DNA of 37,048 bases from Microvirga tunisiensis (GCF_009296175.1 NZ_VOSK01000044.1:1-37048); one strand, 5' to 3'; shown: positions 8,743 through 16,297, counted from the stretch's first letter. Numbers and translations are program-made. The notes: generated by a model not told the origin, from the sequence alone.

Positions 8743-9275
8743 GGCCCGGCATCGCCATCATCCAGGAGCGGAAGTTCCTGGCCGAACCGCTGAACGCCAT
8801 CGACGCGGACGGCGTGTTCGAGGGCTATGCCAGCCTGTTCGGCGAGGCCGATCTCGGCAAGGACGTGGTCATGCCGGGTGCATTCTCGGATACCTTGAGA
8901 AAGCGCCGCGCGACGGGGGTGCGGCTGCTCTGGCAGCACGATCCGGCGCAGCCCATCGGGCGCTGGCTCCTCATCGCGGAGGACCGGCGCGGGTTGCGCG
9001 TGCGCGGCAAGCTCAACCTCGCGGTGGAGCGCGCGCGGGAGATCCACGCGCTCATGCGCGAGGGGGCCGTCGACGGGCTCTCCATCGGCTTTCGCGTCGA
9101 GCGTGCCCGGGCCGAGCGGCCCACCGGCCTGCGCCGGCTGGATAAGCTCGACCTGTGGGAGATCTCCGTCGTGACCTTCCCGATGCTGCCCGACGCGCGG
9201 ATCGAGACCGTGAAGAACACGGCACCGGAACTCGCCGCCAGCATCCGCAAGGCGACGGTGCGACTATTGTCCTGA
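8739..9275 (+). CDS. GTA gp4, HK97-type prohead protease (peptidase S78)
   Basis: A 178-residue serine protease that in HK97-type heads removes the scaffold segment of the capsid protein during maturation. The sequence shows FEGYASLFGEADLGKDVVMPGAF (residues 28-49), the catalytic His in LLWQHDP (His67), GLRVRGKLN near 85, the catalytic Ser in VDGLSIGFRV (Ser115), and DLWEISVVTFPMLPDA near 145-160. All key parts are present and the length is usual. It is coupled by ATGA overlap to the small gene upstream. Its substrate should be the capsid at 9806, which is now separated by a lipoprotein gene and a terminator. Confidence 0.93.
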   Translation: MRPGIAIIQERKFLAEPLNAIDADGVFEGYASLFGEADLGKDVVMPGAFSDTLRKRRATGVRLLWQHDPAQPIGRWLLIAEDRRGLRVRGKLNLAVERAREIHALMREGAVDGLSIGFRVERARAERPTGLRRLDKLDLWEISVVTFPMLPDARIETVKNTAPELAASIRKATVRLLS

Positions 9276-9382
9276 ACCTAGTCCGTAGGTGCGCGTTAGA
9301 TGATCGCCCGCACGAATGCGGATACGGCGGGCCCTGTCCTGAGAGGGCGGGTGTCTGTGTTCCGTTGTCTCGGGAGGTTTTG

Positions 9383-9586
9383 ATGAAGAAACTCGCTTTC
9401 GTTGCACTCCTCGGCCTGGCGGCCGCAGCTTGCACCACCACGGAAGAACGGGTCGGCGGCGCCGCCGTCGGTGCCGGCGTCGGTGCGGTAGCGGGCCCCG
9501 TCGGCGCGGTGGCCGGCGGTGCGGTCGGCGCTGTGACCGGTCCGACCGTCGCGCGGTCGGCGCGCCGCACGGCGCGGCATATGTAA
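9383..9586 (+). CDS. Small glycine-rich lipoprotein
   Basis: A 67-residue lipoprotein: MKKLAFVALLGLAAAAC has a signal peptide and a lipobox ending at Cys17. The rest is a Gly/Ala/Val repeat resembling a glycine zipper (GGAAVGAGVGAVAGPVGAV) and a short basic tail. A GGGAGG ribosome site lies just before the ATG; a longer frame from 9155 is only a shadow of the protease gene. It has its own terminator at 9613. Such entericidin/OmpA-like zipper lipoproteins sit in the inner or outer membrane. It does not belong to the usual GTA gene set and looks like inserted cargo between protease and capsid. Confidence 0.85.
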   Translation: MKKLAFVALLGLAAAACTTTEERVGGAAVGAGVGAVAGPVGAVAGGAVGAVTGPTVARSARRTARHM

Positions 9587-9612
9587 GTATTCTCCTCACC
9601 GGGAGATCAACG

Positions 9613-9641
9613 GGCCCGCCGGAAGGCGGGCCTTTTCTTTT
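9613..9641 (+). terminator. Intrinsic terminator after the small lipoprotein
   Basis: A perfect 8-bp stem GGCCCGCC/GGCGGGCC with a GGAA loop is followed by TTTTCTTTT. It lies directly upstream of the capsid reading frame, so transcription from the head genes upstream should drop here. Confidence 0.9.
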
Positions 9642-9805
9642 AGGCCCTTTCAAAACGAACGATTGATCTGATCCCAGTTGTAGACACCAAATTCGTTTCC
9701 GACGATGTCGCCTCGGCCTTCGAGGATTTCGCCCGTGCCTTCGAGGCGTTCAAGGGCGCCAACGATACGCGCCTGTCCGAGATCGAGACGCGGCTTTCGA
9801 GCGAC

Positions 9806-10906
9806 GTGGTGACGGACGAGAAACTCACCCGCATCGACAGCGCGCTCGACGACGCCAAGCGCCGTCTCGACCGTCTCGCCCTCGACCGCTCGCGCGCCCC
9901 GCTTGGGACAGGCGCGGAGGCCGCACGCGATCCGGCCCAGGCCGAGCACAAGGCGGCGTTCCATTCCTATATCCGCTCCGGCGAGGCGTCCGGGTTGAAG
10001 CGGCTCGAGGAGAAGGCGCTGTCCGCCGGCTCAGGCCCGGATGGCGGCTATCTCGTGCCCGATACGGTCGAGAGCGAGGTTCTGCGTCGCCTCTCCGCCG
10101 TCTCGCCGATCCGCGCCATCTCGTCGGTGCGGGTGATTTCCGGCGGCCAGTACAAGCGCGCCTTCTCCACCACGGGTCCGGCAACGGGCTGGGTCGGGGA
10201 GACCGCGGCACGGCCGCAGACCGCCAGCCCGACGCTCTCCGAGATGAGCTTCCCGGCCATGGAGCTCTATGCCATGCCGGCCGCCACCCAGACCCTTCTC
10301 GACGATGCGGTGGTCGATATCGACCGCTGGATCGCCGAGGAAGTCGAGGCGGCCTTCGCCGAGCAGGAAAGCACCGCCTTCGTGAAGGGCGACGGCGTCA
10401 ACAAGCCGAAAGGTTTTCTCTCCGCCGGCACGGTCGAGGAGGAGATCTGGGAATGGGGCAAGCTCGGAACGATCCGGACCGGCGCCGCGACCTTCCCGGC
10501 CGACAATCCGTCCGATGTGCTGGTGGACCTGATCTATGCGCTCAAGGCCGGCTACCGCCAGAATGCCTCCTTCGTCATGAACCGCAAGACGCAGAGTGCG
10601 ATCCGTCGGTTCAAGGACGACAACGGTCAGTACCTTTGGACCCCGCCCGCGAGCCTCGGCCAGACGGCGACCCTGATGGGCTTCCCCGTCGTCGAAGCCG
10701 AGGACATGCCGGATATGGCCGCGAATGAATGCGCGGTCGCCTTCGGCGACTTCAAGCGCGGTTACCTCATCGTCGACCGGGCCGGCATGCGCGTGCTGCG
10801 CGATCCGTATTCCGCAAAGCCTTACGTGCTTTTCTACACCACCAAGCGCGTGGGTGGCTGCGTGCAGGATTATGCGGCGATCAAGCTGTTGAAGTTCTCG
10901 GCTTGA
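9806..10906 (+). CDS. GTA gp5, HK97-type major capsid protein
   Basis: The major head protein. Seen are GSGPDGGYLVPDTVE (start of the mature shell domain, near 10030), VGETAARPQTASPTLSEM, the E-loop and spine region, FVMNRKTQSAIRRF, GFPVVEAEDMPD and YLIVDRAGMRVLRDPYS near the end. The first possible standard starts are GTG at 9803 and 9806, neither with a ribosome site. The same frame is open upstream to a TAG just past the terminator. From 9662 it encodes a stretch typical of the GTA scaffold segment (ASAFEDFARAFEAFK, TRLSEIETRLSSD) without any ATG, GTG or TTG. Either translation starts at an unusual codon (ATT 9662 or CTG 9668), or the gene now makes a capsid shortened in its scaffold. The mature domain is intact. 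Confidence 0.93.
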   Translation: MVTDEKLTRIDSALDDAKRRLDRLALDRSRAPLGTGAEAARDPAQAEHKAAFHSYIRSGEASGLKRLEEKALSAGSGPDGGYLVPDTVESEVLRRLSAVSPIRAISSVRVISGGQYKRAFSTTGPATGWVGETAARPQTASPTLSEMSFPAMELYAMPAATQTLLDDAVVDIDRWIAEEVEAAFAEQESTAFVKGDGVNKPKGFLSAGTVEEEIWEWGKLGTIRTGAATFPADNPSDVLVDLIYALKAGYRQNASFVMNRKTQSAIRRFKDDNGQYLWTPPASLGQTATLMGFPVVEAEDMPDMAANECAVAFGDFKRGYLIVDRAGMRVLRDPYSAKPYVLFYTTKRVGGCVQDYAAIKLLKFSA

Positions 10907-10929
10907 GAAACTTCGGAGACACCCCTGAC

Positions 10930-11136
10930 GTCATCACCGGCCCTGTGCCGGTGATCCCGACGATCTGAGGCGCCGCGCTTTTCAGGATCGGGATGGCCGG
11001 CACACGGCCGGCCATGACGGGCGAAGGTGTCATCCCCGGCGAGCCGGAGGCGAGGGAAGGGGATCCACATTCCAGCCTGGCGCTATGGATTCCCTTCCCC
11101 TCCGATGGCTTCACCATCTCCGGCCGGGAATGACAC
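10930..11136. repeat. Palindromic repeat locus 6 (family A then family B)
   Basis: Family A lies at 10930-11019 and a full family B at 11029-11136, ending GGGAATGACAC. They fill the gap between the capsid gene and the end of the reverse-strand protease gene. Confidence 0.9.
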
Positions 11137-11166
11137 GGAGGTCCGCTATGCGGTGCAGAGACAATC

Positions 11167-11964
11167 TCAATGGCCCGTCCACGCGCCGTTCCTGCCGTTG
11201 AGGCTGCGCATGCTCGACGAGATCCATCCGAGATGCTCGGCGATCGGAGTGACGGCCGTGAGGCCGCCGCAGGCGCTCGGCTGGCGGCTTCGCAAGGGGC
11301 CGCTCGACCAGCTCGTGATGCCGTAGAGCAGATAGCCTGTCTGGGTCGCGGCCAGGATCGGCCCGCCGGAATCGCCCCGGCAGGCGCCGGCTCCGGCCGT
11401 TTCCGCCAGCCGGCTGCGGTCGACGACGATCAGCACGCGGTTGGCGACCTCGATGGGGCCGAGCGACACCAGGTTGGTCTGGCGAAGCGTCCGGGCGGTG
11501 CGCCTGGCCCGCTCGGTCAACACGCCGAACCCTGCAATCGTCACGCCGTCGCCCACGTCGATCCGGCCCGCCTGGGTCGGGTCGAGGGCCAGGAACTCGG
11601 GGCCGAGCGGCCGATCGAGCTTGAGAATGGCCAGATCGATCCCCGGCTGGGTGCGCGGCGTCGTGCCGGGCACGAACGTGGGATGGACGGCGAGCGCGGC
11701 GACATTGAAGCGCTGTAGCCTGAAGGCCCGGTTGAGGGCGTTGACCCGGTAGGCGGCTCGATCCGTCATGCAATGGGCGGCGGTGAGCACGAGATCGGGA
11801 GCGACCACGACACCGGAGCAGAGTTCGCCGGTGGAGCTCTCGATGGACACCACCGATCGCCGCAGCCCGTTCGGATCGCGCGACGTGGCGCCTTGCAGGA
11901 CGGCCCATGCGGGAGTGGCGACAAGGGTGACGACGGCAAGAGCAAGGGCTGGCAGAGCGCGCAT
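11167..11964 (-). CDS. Exported chymotrypsin-fold serine protease 1
   Basis: A 265-residue S1-family protease with a signal peptide (MRALPALALAVVTLVATPAWA, likely cut after residue 21). The triad is complete: His64 in TAAHC, Asp110 in GIDLAIL, Ser199 in CRGDSGGP. Cysteines near the His and around the Ser allow the usual disulfides. The residue six before the catalytic Ser, which sets primary specificity, is Gly (GAGACRGDSGG) and not the Asp of trypsin, so cleavage after Arg or Lys is not expected. It lies opposite to the GTA genes, between capsid and gp6, with a similar protease next to it. It is not part of the usual GTA set. It should act in the periplasm or outside the cell; its substrate is unknown. 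Confidence 0.9.
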   Translation of the reverse strand: MRALPALALAVVTLVATPAWAVLQGATSRDPNGLRRSVVSIESSTGELCSGVVVAPDLVLTAAHCMTDRAAYRVNALNRAFRLQRFNVAALAVHPTFVPGTTPRTQPGIDLAILKLDRPLGPEFLALDPTQAGRIDVGDGVTIAGFGVLTERARRTARTLRQTNLVSLGPIEVANRVLIVVDRSRLAETAGAGACRGDSGGPILAATQTGYLLYGITSWSSGPLRSRQPSACGGLTAVTPIAEHLGWISSSMRSLNGRNGAWTGH

Positions 11965-12143
11965 GGGATGATGATGCCGTGTGGGGGAGGGATTTTTTAA
12001 GGCAAGGTCTTGGCCGTCAGGATAGTTCCGTTCCTTTATGAATTTCTAACGACAGAGGATAGGACGCAAAGGTGGATCCCACTTCTGGGGCTTCTCGATG
12101 CTGTTCCTGAGAGGCAGGTTCGAAATTGCCCTCAGACCTGAGC

Positions 12144-12249
12144 CCTCATCCTGAGGGCCGCCGAAGGCGGTGTCTCGAAGGACGAGGGCGCCTCCAGTGC
12201 ATGTTGGATCCTCCTTCGAGACGGTGCTTTGCACCTCCTCAGGATGAGG
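12144..12249. repeat. Palindromic repeat locus 7 (family C) between the two proteases
   Basis: A second copy of family C, starting CCTCATCCTGAGG and ending CCTCAGGATGAGG with GTCTCGAAGGA and TCCTTCGAGAC inside. It occupies the middle of the 383-base gap between the protease genes; I see nothing else in that gap. Confidence 0.88.
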
Positions 12250-12347
12250 ACAGAGGTTTATGAGCCAGACTCTGATGAGCGCATCGACGATGCCTTAACA
12301 GCAGAGGAGAGGACCCGAAAGTGCATCCCACTGTTGAACCGGATGGT

Positions 12348-13091
12348 CTATTCGCTGCCGCTCCACAATGCTGCGCGATTCCAGCCTTTCAGGATCCTGT
12401 CGATCCACGCGCGCTGCGGTCCGACGAGGATGCCCTGCGTCAGCCCTCCGCAGCTTCGGCCTTTGACCGGCGATGACCAACTTGTGATGGCAGCGACCGT
12501 CGTTCCGGACGCCATCGGACCGCCGGAATCGCCCTGGCATGCGCTCGCCGTGCCTGACCCCTCGGCCCACAGCAGAATCCGGCTCGGGCCGTAGGGCTCG
12601 ACCGCCGTCAGGGATGCGGTGCGGAATGTGCCGGAGGTTTTCGCGTCGCCCTCGCGGGACAAACCATAGCCCCCGACGACGACAGGATTGTTCTCCGGGA
12701 CTTTTGCCGCTGTGAGCGTCGCCCGCTCGAAACGGGCGGGCAGGGCCTCGGGAATGCGCACGAGGGCGAGATCGATGGAGCGCTGCCGGGTCTCGATGGC
12801 CTTCGCGTTGTAGCCGGGATGCACCGCCTTCGCGGCGGGCGTGATCAGCACGGGCTCGCCGGTCTCGTCACGGAAATGCACCCGGTGCTCGGCAGCGCCC
12901 GTCACGCAGTGTGCGGCGGTGAGCACCACGTCCTTCGCCAGCACCACGGCGCTGCAGACACCGCCGTTCGAGCCCAAGACCATCACGCTTTGGCGGGCGA
13001 GGGGACCTTCATCCTCGGCGCCGCCGACGATGGCATTCGCCTGTGTCGCCACGAGCGACAGGGCAAGACAGAGCGTAACCAGACGTTGCAT
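12348..13091 (-). CDS. Exported chymotrypsin-fold serine protease 2
   Basis: A 247-residue S1-family protease. The signal peptide MQRLVTLCLALSLVATQANA ends exactly before IVGGAEDEG, the IVGG that in trypsin-fold enzymes must be a free N-terminus for activity. Signal peptidase cleavage alone could therefore release an active enzyme with no propeptide. The triad is His61 (TAAHC), Asp107 (SIDLALV) and Ser189 (CQGDSGGP). The residue six before the Ser is Ser (SACQGDSGG), as in chymotrypsin-like enzymes rather than trypsin. It is related to the protease at 11167 but clearly diverged. Its start codon lies only 23 bases from that of gp6 on the other strand, so the two genes share a tiny divergent control region. 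Confidence 0.92.
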   Translation of the reverse strand: MQRLVTLCLALSLVATQANAIVGGAEDEGPLARQSVMVLGSNGGVCSAVVLAKDVVLTAAHCVTGAAEHRVHFRDETGEPVLITPAAKAVHPGYNAKAIETRQRSIDLALVRIPEALPARFERATLTAAKVPENNPVVVGGYGLSREGDAKTSGTFRTASLTAVEPYGPSRILLWAEGSGTASACQGDSGGPMASGTTVAAITSWSSPVKGRSCGGLTQGILVGPQRAWIDRILKGWNRAALWSGSE

Positions 13092-13114
13092 GACTCATAA
13101 GGATTCCTGTTACG

Positions 13115-13681
13115 ATGATTCCCATATTCATCAGCGGCCCCGCCGTCGAGCCCATAACGCTTGAGGAGATGAAGGCCTATCTTCGGGTCGATGACGATGA
13201 CGGTACGCAAGACGAGCTGATCACAGGGCTCGTCAAGGCGGCCCGCCTCATGGTCGAGGCGGCGTCACGGCGGATCCTGATCGAGCAGCACTGGCGCGTG
13301 GTGCTGGATCGCTTTCCCGCCGGCGGGACGATCCTGCTGCCCCTCTCGCCGCTGATCGCGGTCGACGGCATCAAGGTGACGGATGCATCGGGCACCGCGT
13401 CCGACGTTCCGGCGAGCGCCTTCGATACGGATACCTTGAGCGAGCCGCCGCGGATCGCCGTTGCCGATGCGCCTGAGCCAGGCAAGCCGAGGAACGGTAT
13501 TTCCATCGAATTGCGGGCCGGCTATGGCGCCGCCCCGGAAGCGGTGCCGGCCACGTTGAAGCTCGCGATCCGCATTCTCGTCGCCCATTGGTTCGAGAAC
13601 CGGGGCGACGTCGTGGGCGAGCAGATCCTGCCGCCCGAGGCGCTCGCCCTGGTGGCGCCGTTTCAAAGGGCGCGGATTTAG
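13115..13681 (+). CDS. GTA gp6, head-tail connector
   Basis: A 188-residue protein of the gp6/phiE125 gp8-like connector family, which docks under the portal ring and links head to tail. Typical features are PAVEPITLEEMKAYLRVDDDDGTQDELITGLVKAARLMVE (residues 9-48, two helices), EQHWRVVLDRFP, the strand-rich middle and a C-terminal helix FLKLAIRILVAHWFENR-like with PFQRARI. Length and order fit the family. AAGGA lies upstream of the ATG. It is separated from the capsid gene by two reverse-oriented proteases, so it cannot share one transcript with the upstream head genes without antisense reading of about 2 kb. Intact. Confidence 0.9.
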   Translation: MIPIFISGPAVEPITLEEMKAYLRVDDDDGTQDELITGLVKAARLMVEAASRRILIEQHWRVVLDRFPAGGTILLPLSPLIAVDGIKVTDASGTASDVPASAFDTDTLSEPPRIAVADAPEPGKPRNGISIELRAGYGAAPEAVPATLKLAIRILVAHWFENRGDVVGEQILPPEALALVAPFQRARI

Positions 13682-13693
13682 CGCCCCCTCATT

Positions 13694-13755
13694 GTCATTC
13701 CGGGAACAACATCCACCACGTCATGGCCGGGCTCGTCCCGGCCATCCCGGTCGGA
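13694..13755. repeat. Palindromic repeat locus 8 (partial family A/B)
   Basis: GTCATTCCGGG at 13694 looks like the start of a family B remnant. At 13720 the half element GTCATGGCCGGG...CCCGGCCATCCCGGTCGG is a family A arm. Confidence 0.65.
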
Positions 13756-13849
13756 AGAGCACTGTGTTTCGCCAAGTCGAGATTCCCGCCACGAGGCCCA
13801 ACATGGCGTTGCGGTTCGTACGTTTTCCTATCTTCCCAAAGACCTTTCC

Positions 13850-14183
13850 ATGAGAACCAAACCCATTCCCATCGGTGCGCGGGCGCGCCGGTTCGTGCTC
13901 GAAATGCCGCTCGAGCGGCCCGACGGTTTCGGCGGCGTCATTCGCACCTATACCTCCGGTCCCCAGCTCTGGGGCGCCATCGAAATGCTCTCGGGAGCCG
14001 AGCGCGTGCGCGGACCGCCCCGAGCAGAGCCTGACGCATCGCATCACCCTGCGCTATCGCGAAGGCGTGACCGGTGCCATGCGCCTGACCTCGGGCCTGC
14101 GCCGCTTCGCCATCCGCACGACTGCCGATCCGGACGGATCGAAGCGCGATCTCGTCTGCCTCGTCGAGGAGATGCGGGCATGA
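13850..14183 (+). pseudogene. GTA gp7, head-tail adaptor, broken by a two-base loss
   Basis: The N-terminal half reads MRTKPIPIGARARRFVLEM...PQLWGAIEMLSGAERVR in the frame of the ATG at 13850. The C-terminal half reads ADRPEQSLTHRITLRYREG...GLRRFAIRTTADPDGSKRDLVCLVEEMRA in another frame and ends at TGA 14181-14183. The join lies at 14005-14014, in GTGCGCGGACCGC; adding one CG (or GC) pair would restore GTGCGCGCGGACCGC and a continuous protein, so slippage in an alternating GC run is the likely cause. As it stands, translation from 13850 runs on without a stop into the frame of gp8. The adaptor, needed to join head and tail, should be non-functional unless ribosomes shift here. Confidence 0.85.
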
Positions 14184-14593
14184 CGAGCCCCGTTCTCGCC
14201 TTGCGCCGCGCGATCCTGGACGCGGCCGCGCTCGATGCGGACCTGTGTGCGCTCATGGGCGGCGCCTTGCGCCTCTACGACGAGCCGCCGCGGGGCTCCG
14301 AGCCGGTCTATGCGCTGTTCTCGGATGTCCGCGCGACGGATTGGTCCACCGATCACGACCGCGGCCACGAGCAGGATCTCGGGATCGTGGTGTGGTCCGA
14401 GCGCGGCGGCGCGCGAATGGCGCTTGCGGTCGCCGAGCGGTTCGACGCAATTCTCGACCAAGTGTCGCTGGCGCTCGATGGGCACCGCCTCATCAACCTG
14501 CGCGTCACGGAGCTCGTCTCCGAGCGCGACAAGGACACCCAACTCACCCGCGTCACCTTACGCCTGCGCGCGGTGACCGAGGTGGCAAGATGA
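14180..14593 (+). CDS. GTA gp8, tail terminator-like protein (DUF3168)
   Basis: A 137-residue protein of the DUF3168 family, whose members close the head-proximal end of the tail. It shows SPVLALRRAILDAAALDADLCALMGG at the start, LYDEPPRGSEPVYALFSDV near 35, and the C-terminal ELVSERDKDTQLTRVTLRLRAVTE. The ATG at 14180 overlaps the gp7 stop as ATGA, a normal coupling in this cluster. Because gp7 is shifted, the gp8 frame is also entered directly by ribosomes reading the front half of gp7, giving a fusion of 247 residues. Intact by itself. Confidence 0.88.
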   Translation: MTSPVLALRRAILDAAALDADLCALMGGALRLYDEPPRGSEPVYALFSDVRATDWSTDHDRGHEQDLGIVVWSERGGARMALAVAERFDAILDQVSLALDGHRLINLRVTELVSERDKDTQLTRVTLRLRAVTEVAR

Positions 14594-14614
14594 ACGGCGA
14601 TTCTGCCCTTCCGT

Positions 14615-14707
14615 GTCATCCCCGCGAGCGAAGCGAGGGAAGGGGATCCATAGCATCGAGTGTGCAAGCGGATCCCCTTCCCGGCCTGCGGCCGCCGGGG
14701 ATGACAC
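14615..14707. repeat. Palindromic repeat locus 9 (family B)
   Basis: A full family B element, GTCATCCCCGCGAGCG...GGAAGGGGATCC on the left and GGATCCCCTTCCCGG...GGGGATGACAC on the right. It fills the gap between gp8 and gp9. Confidence 0.9.
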
Positions 14708-14765
14708 AGGCCCGTCATTCACCTTCCGCCTCTAGCAATTCCCTCATTCGAACAAAGGACATCCC

Positions 14766-15176
14766 ATGCCTGCTCAGAAGGGCAAGGACCTGCTCGTCAA
14801 GATCGGCGACGGCAGTAATGGCTTCGTCACCGTGGCGGGCTTGCGCACGCGCCAGATCGCCTTCAATGCAGAGACCGTGGACGTGACCCATGCGGAATCC
14901 GCCGGGCGCTGGCGCGAGCTCCTGGCGGGCGTCGGCGTGCGCCGCGCGTCGATCTCGGGTTCCGGCGTTTTCAAGGACGAAGCATCCGACGCGCGCATGC
15001 GCCAGGTCTTCTTCGACGGCGACATTCTCACCTACCAGATCGTCATTCCCGATTTCGGCCGCATCGAAGGTCCGTTTCAGATCACGAGCCTGGAATATCG
15101 CGGCGACCATGCAGGCGAAGTGACGTTCGAGATGGCGTTCGAATCGGCGGGTGCGCTGACGTTCGTGGCGTTGTGA
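14766..15176 (+). CDS. GTA gp9, major tail tube protein
   Basis: A 136-residue protein of the TP901-1/GTA major tail family that stacks as hexamers into the tail tube. Seen: MPAQKGKDLLVKIGDG, the conserved FVTVAGLRTRQIAFNAETVDVTHAES near residues 20-45, WRELLAGVGVRRASISGSGVF, and YQIVIPDFGRIEGPFQITSLEYRGDHAGEVTFEMAFESAG in the second half. AAAGGAC precedes the ATG. Length and motifs are normal. Flanked on both sides by palindromic repeats. Confidence 0.93.
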   Translation: MPAQKGKDLLVKIGDGSNGFVTVAGLRTRQIAFNAETVDVTHAESAGRWRELLAGVGVRRASISGSGVFKDEASDARMRQVFFDGDILTYQIVIPDFGRIEGPFQITSLEYRGDHAGEVTFEMAFESAGALTFVAL

Positions 15177-15216
15177 GGACGCATCCGGCGGCTTGAAAGA
15201 CACTGACTCTCCAGGT

Positions 15217-15409
15217 CATCACCGGGCTTGTCCCGGTGATCCCGATAAAGACGAGCGTCGCGTTTCACGACATCGGATGGCCGGCACAAGGCCGGCCATG
15301 ACGTGGCGGATGTCATCCCCGGCGAGCGCAGCGAGGGAAGGGGATCCACGATCAAGCACTGCACTATGGATTCCCTTCCCCTTCGCCGCGCTTCTGCCGG
15401 GAATGACAC
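15217..15409. repeat. Palindromic repeat locus 10 (family A then family B)
   Basis: Family A at 15217-15303 and family B at 15312-15409, in the same order and nearly the same spacing as at locus 6 and, in reverse order, at 23511-23707. Confidence 0.9.
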
Positions 15410-15429
15410 AGAGCAAGGAAAGAAAAACG

Positions 15430-15807
15430 ATGCCCAACAGAATACGGGGCGAGGTGGCGCTGCAGCTCGGCGACACGCGCTATACCCTCTGCCTCACTCT
15501 CGGTGCGCTCGCGGAGCTCGAGGACGCGTTCGGTGTCCAGGATCTCATGGCGCTTGGCCAACGCTTCGGCACGGGCCGCCTGTCGAGCCGCGACCTGCTC
15601 ACGTTGCTCGCCATTGCACTGCGCGGCGGCGGTCATGCCATGAGCGACCGGGAGGTCGCCGGCCTGCCGCTCCATGACGGCCTCGCGCCCGTGGCCGCGG
15701 CCCTCGCCGATCTTCTCGTGACGACCTTCGGGGGAGGCGAGGCATCGCCAAACCCTCCGGATCCGCAGGATGCGAGCCTCACGCCTTCCCCTGGGACGAT
15801 GCGCTGA
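15430..15807 (+). CDS. GTA gp10, tail assembly chaperone-like protein
   Basis: A 125-residue member of the GTA gp10 family (MPNRIRGEVALQLGDTRYTLCLTLGALAELEDAFGV at the start, then RDLLTLLAIALRGGG and MSDREVAGLPL). AAGGAAAG precedes the ATG. The place before the tape measure gene matches the first of the two tail assembly chaperones of long-tailed phages. The last 20 residues are low-complexity and Pro/Ser-rich (SPNPPDPQDASLTPSPGTMR), and here the next frame, one base back, encodes the conserved chaperone partner. The heptamer A-AAC-CCT at 15750-15756 with GGAGG 12 bases upstream would allow a -1 shift. Confidence 0.88.
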   Translation: MPNRIRGEVALQLGDTRYTLCLTLGALAELEDAFGVQDLMALGQRFGTGRLSSRDLLTLLAIALRGGGHAMSDREVAGLPLHDGLAPVAAALADLLVTTFGGGEASPNPPDPQDASLTPSPGTMR

Positions 15808-15968
15808 CGCTGGCCTTGAGCATCCTGCGGTGGAGCCCGGAGACCTTCTGGCGCGCGACGCCGCGCGAATTGGTGGCGGCGTGGGAGGGATTGTGTGGCG
15901 GACGAAGGTCAGAGCCGGCGCTGAACGGCGATCTCAGGCGTTTGATGGAGGCGTTTCCAGATCAGTAA
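15750..15968 (+). CDS. GTA gp10.1-like tail assembly chaperone partner (possibly a frameshift product)
   Basis: In the -1 frame relative to gp10 a conserved chaperone domain is encoded: AFPWDDALTLALSILRWSPETFWRATPRELVAAW...DLRRLMEAFPDQ, ending at TAA 15966-15968. It matches the small protein that follows gp10 in GTA clusters (F-x-W near the start, P-E-x-FW, T-P-x-E-L). The frame is open back to a TGA near 15672 but has no ATG, GTG or TTG before the conserved domain. It may be made by -1 frameshifting at the heptamer 15750-15756, giving a gp10 fusion of about 180 residues, or start at ATC 15744, which has GGGGGAGG at a good distance. The given start is the slip site, not a proven start codon. 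Confidence 0.7.
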   Translation, partial: KPSGSAGCEPHAFPWDDALTLALSILRWSPETFWRATPRELVAAWEGLCGGRRSEPALNGDLRRLMEAFPDQ

Positions 15969-15976
15969 GAGAGCTT

Positions 15977-16255
15977 TTATTCGACTGCCACCTGGATCTT
16001 ACCTTTGTATTTCGCCCCTTTTAGATCCAGGCACTGAATGTAGAGCTCTTCTTGTATATAGCCGGCGATGTTGACATGCGCGGATGCTGACGCTTTGGCG
16101 GCTTCATAGCGGCATTCCTTTTGGACACGTTCCCAGCGATCTGGAGGCATATCGCCCGTGTCGAACTGCAGCCGAGTTTCAGACCTCGGAAAGCAGCCGC
16201 CAAGCATCAGTGACAGGATGCTGCACGTCAAACAGCGCCAGGAATAAGAGTTCAT
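15977..16255 (-). CDS. Small lipoprotein of low GC content
   Basis: A 92-residue protein, MNSYSWRCLTCSILSLMLGGC, with a signal peptide and a lipobox ending at Cys21. The mature part has charged residues and two more cysteines (KECRYEAAK and IQCLDLK). The ATG at 16255 is preferred over a TTG 15 bases earlier. No family is recognised. GC content is far below that of the neighbours: 26 of 60 bases (43%) in 15961-16020 against 50 of 60 (83%) in 16501-16560. It is reversed relative to the GTA genes and lies where gp10.1 should be followed closely by gp11. Likely acquired. Confidence 0.65.
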   Translation of the reverse strand: MNSYSWRCLTCSILSLMLGGCFPRSETRLQFDTGDMPPDRWERVQKECRYEAAKASASAHVNIAGYIQEELYIQCLDLKGAKYKGKIQVAVE

Positions 16256-16297
16256 TGCATCGGTTCTCAAGAACAGGAAAACGTCAAGGAGACAGGC

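Noticed and set aside
12229..12594. Forward frame of 121 codons opposite the second protease
   Set aside because: It begins in repeat family C and runs antisense to a clear protease gene.
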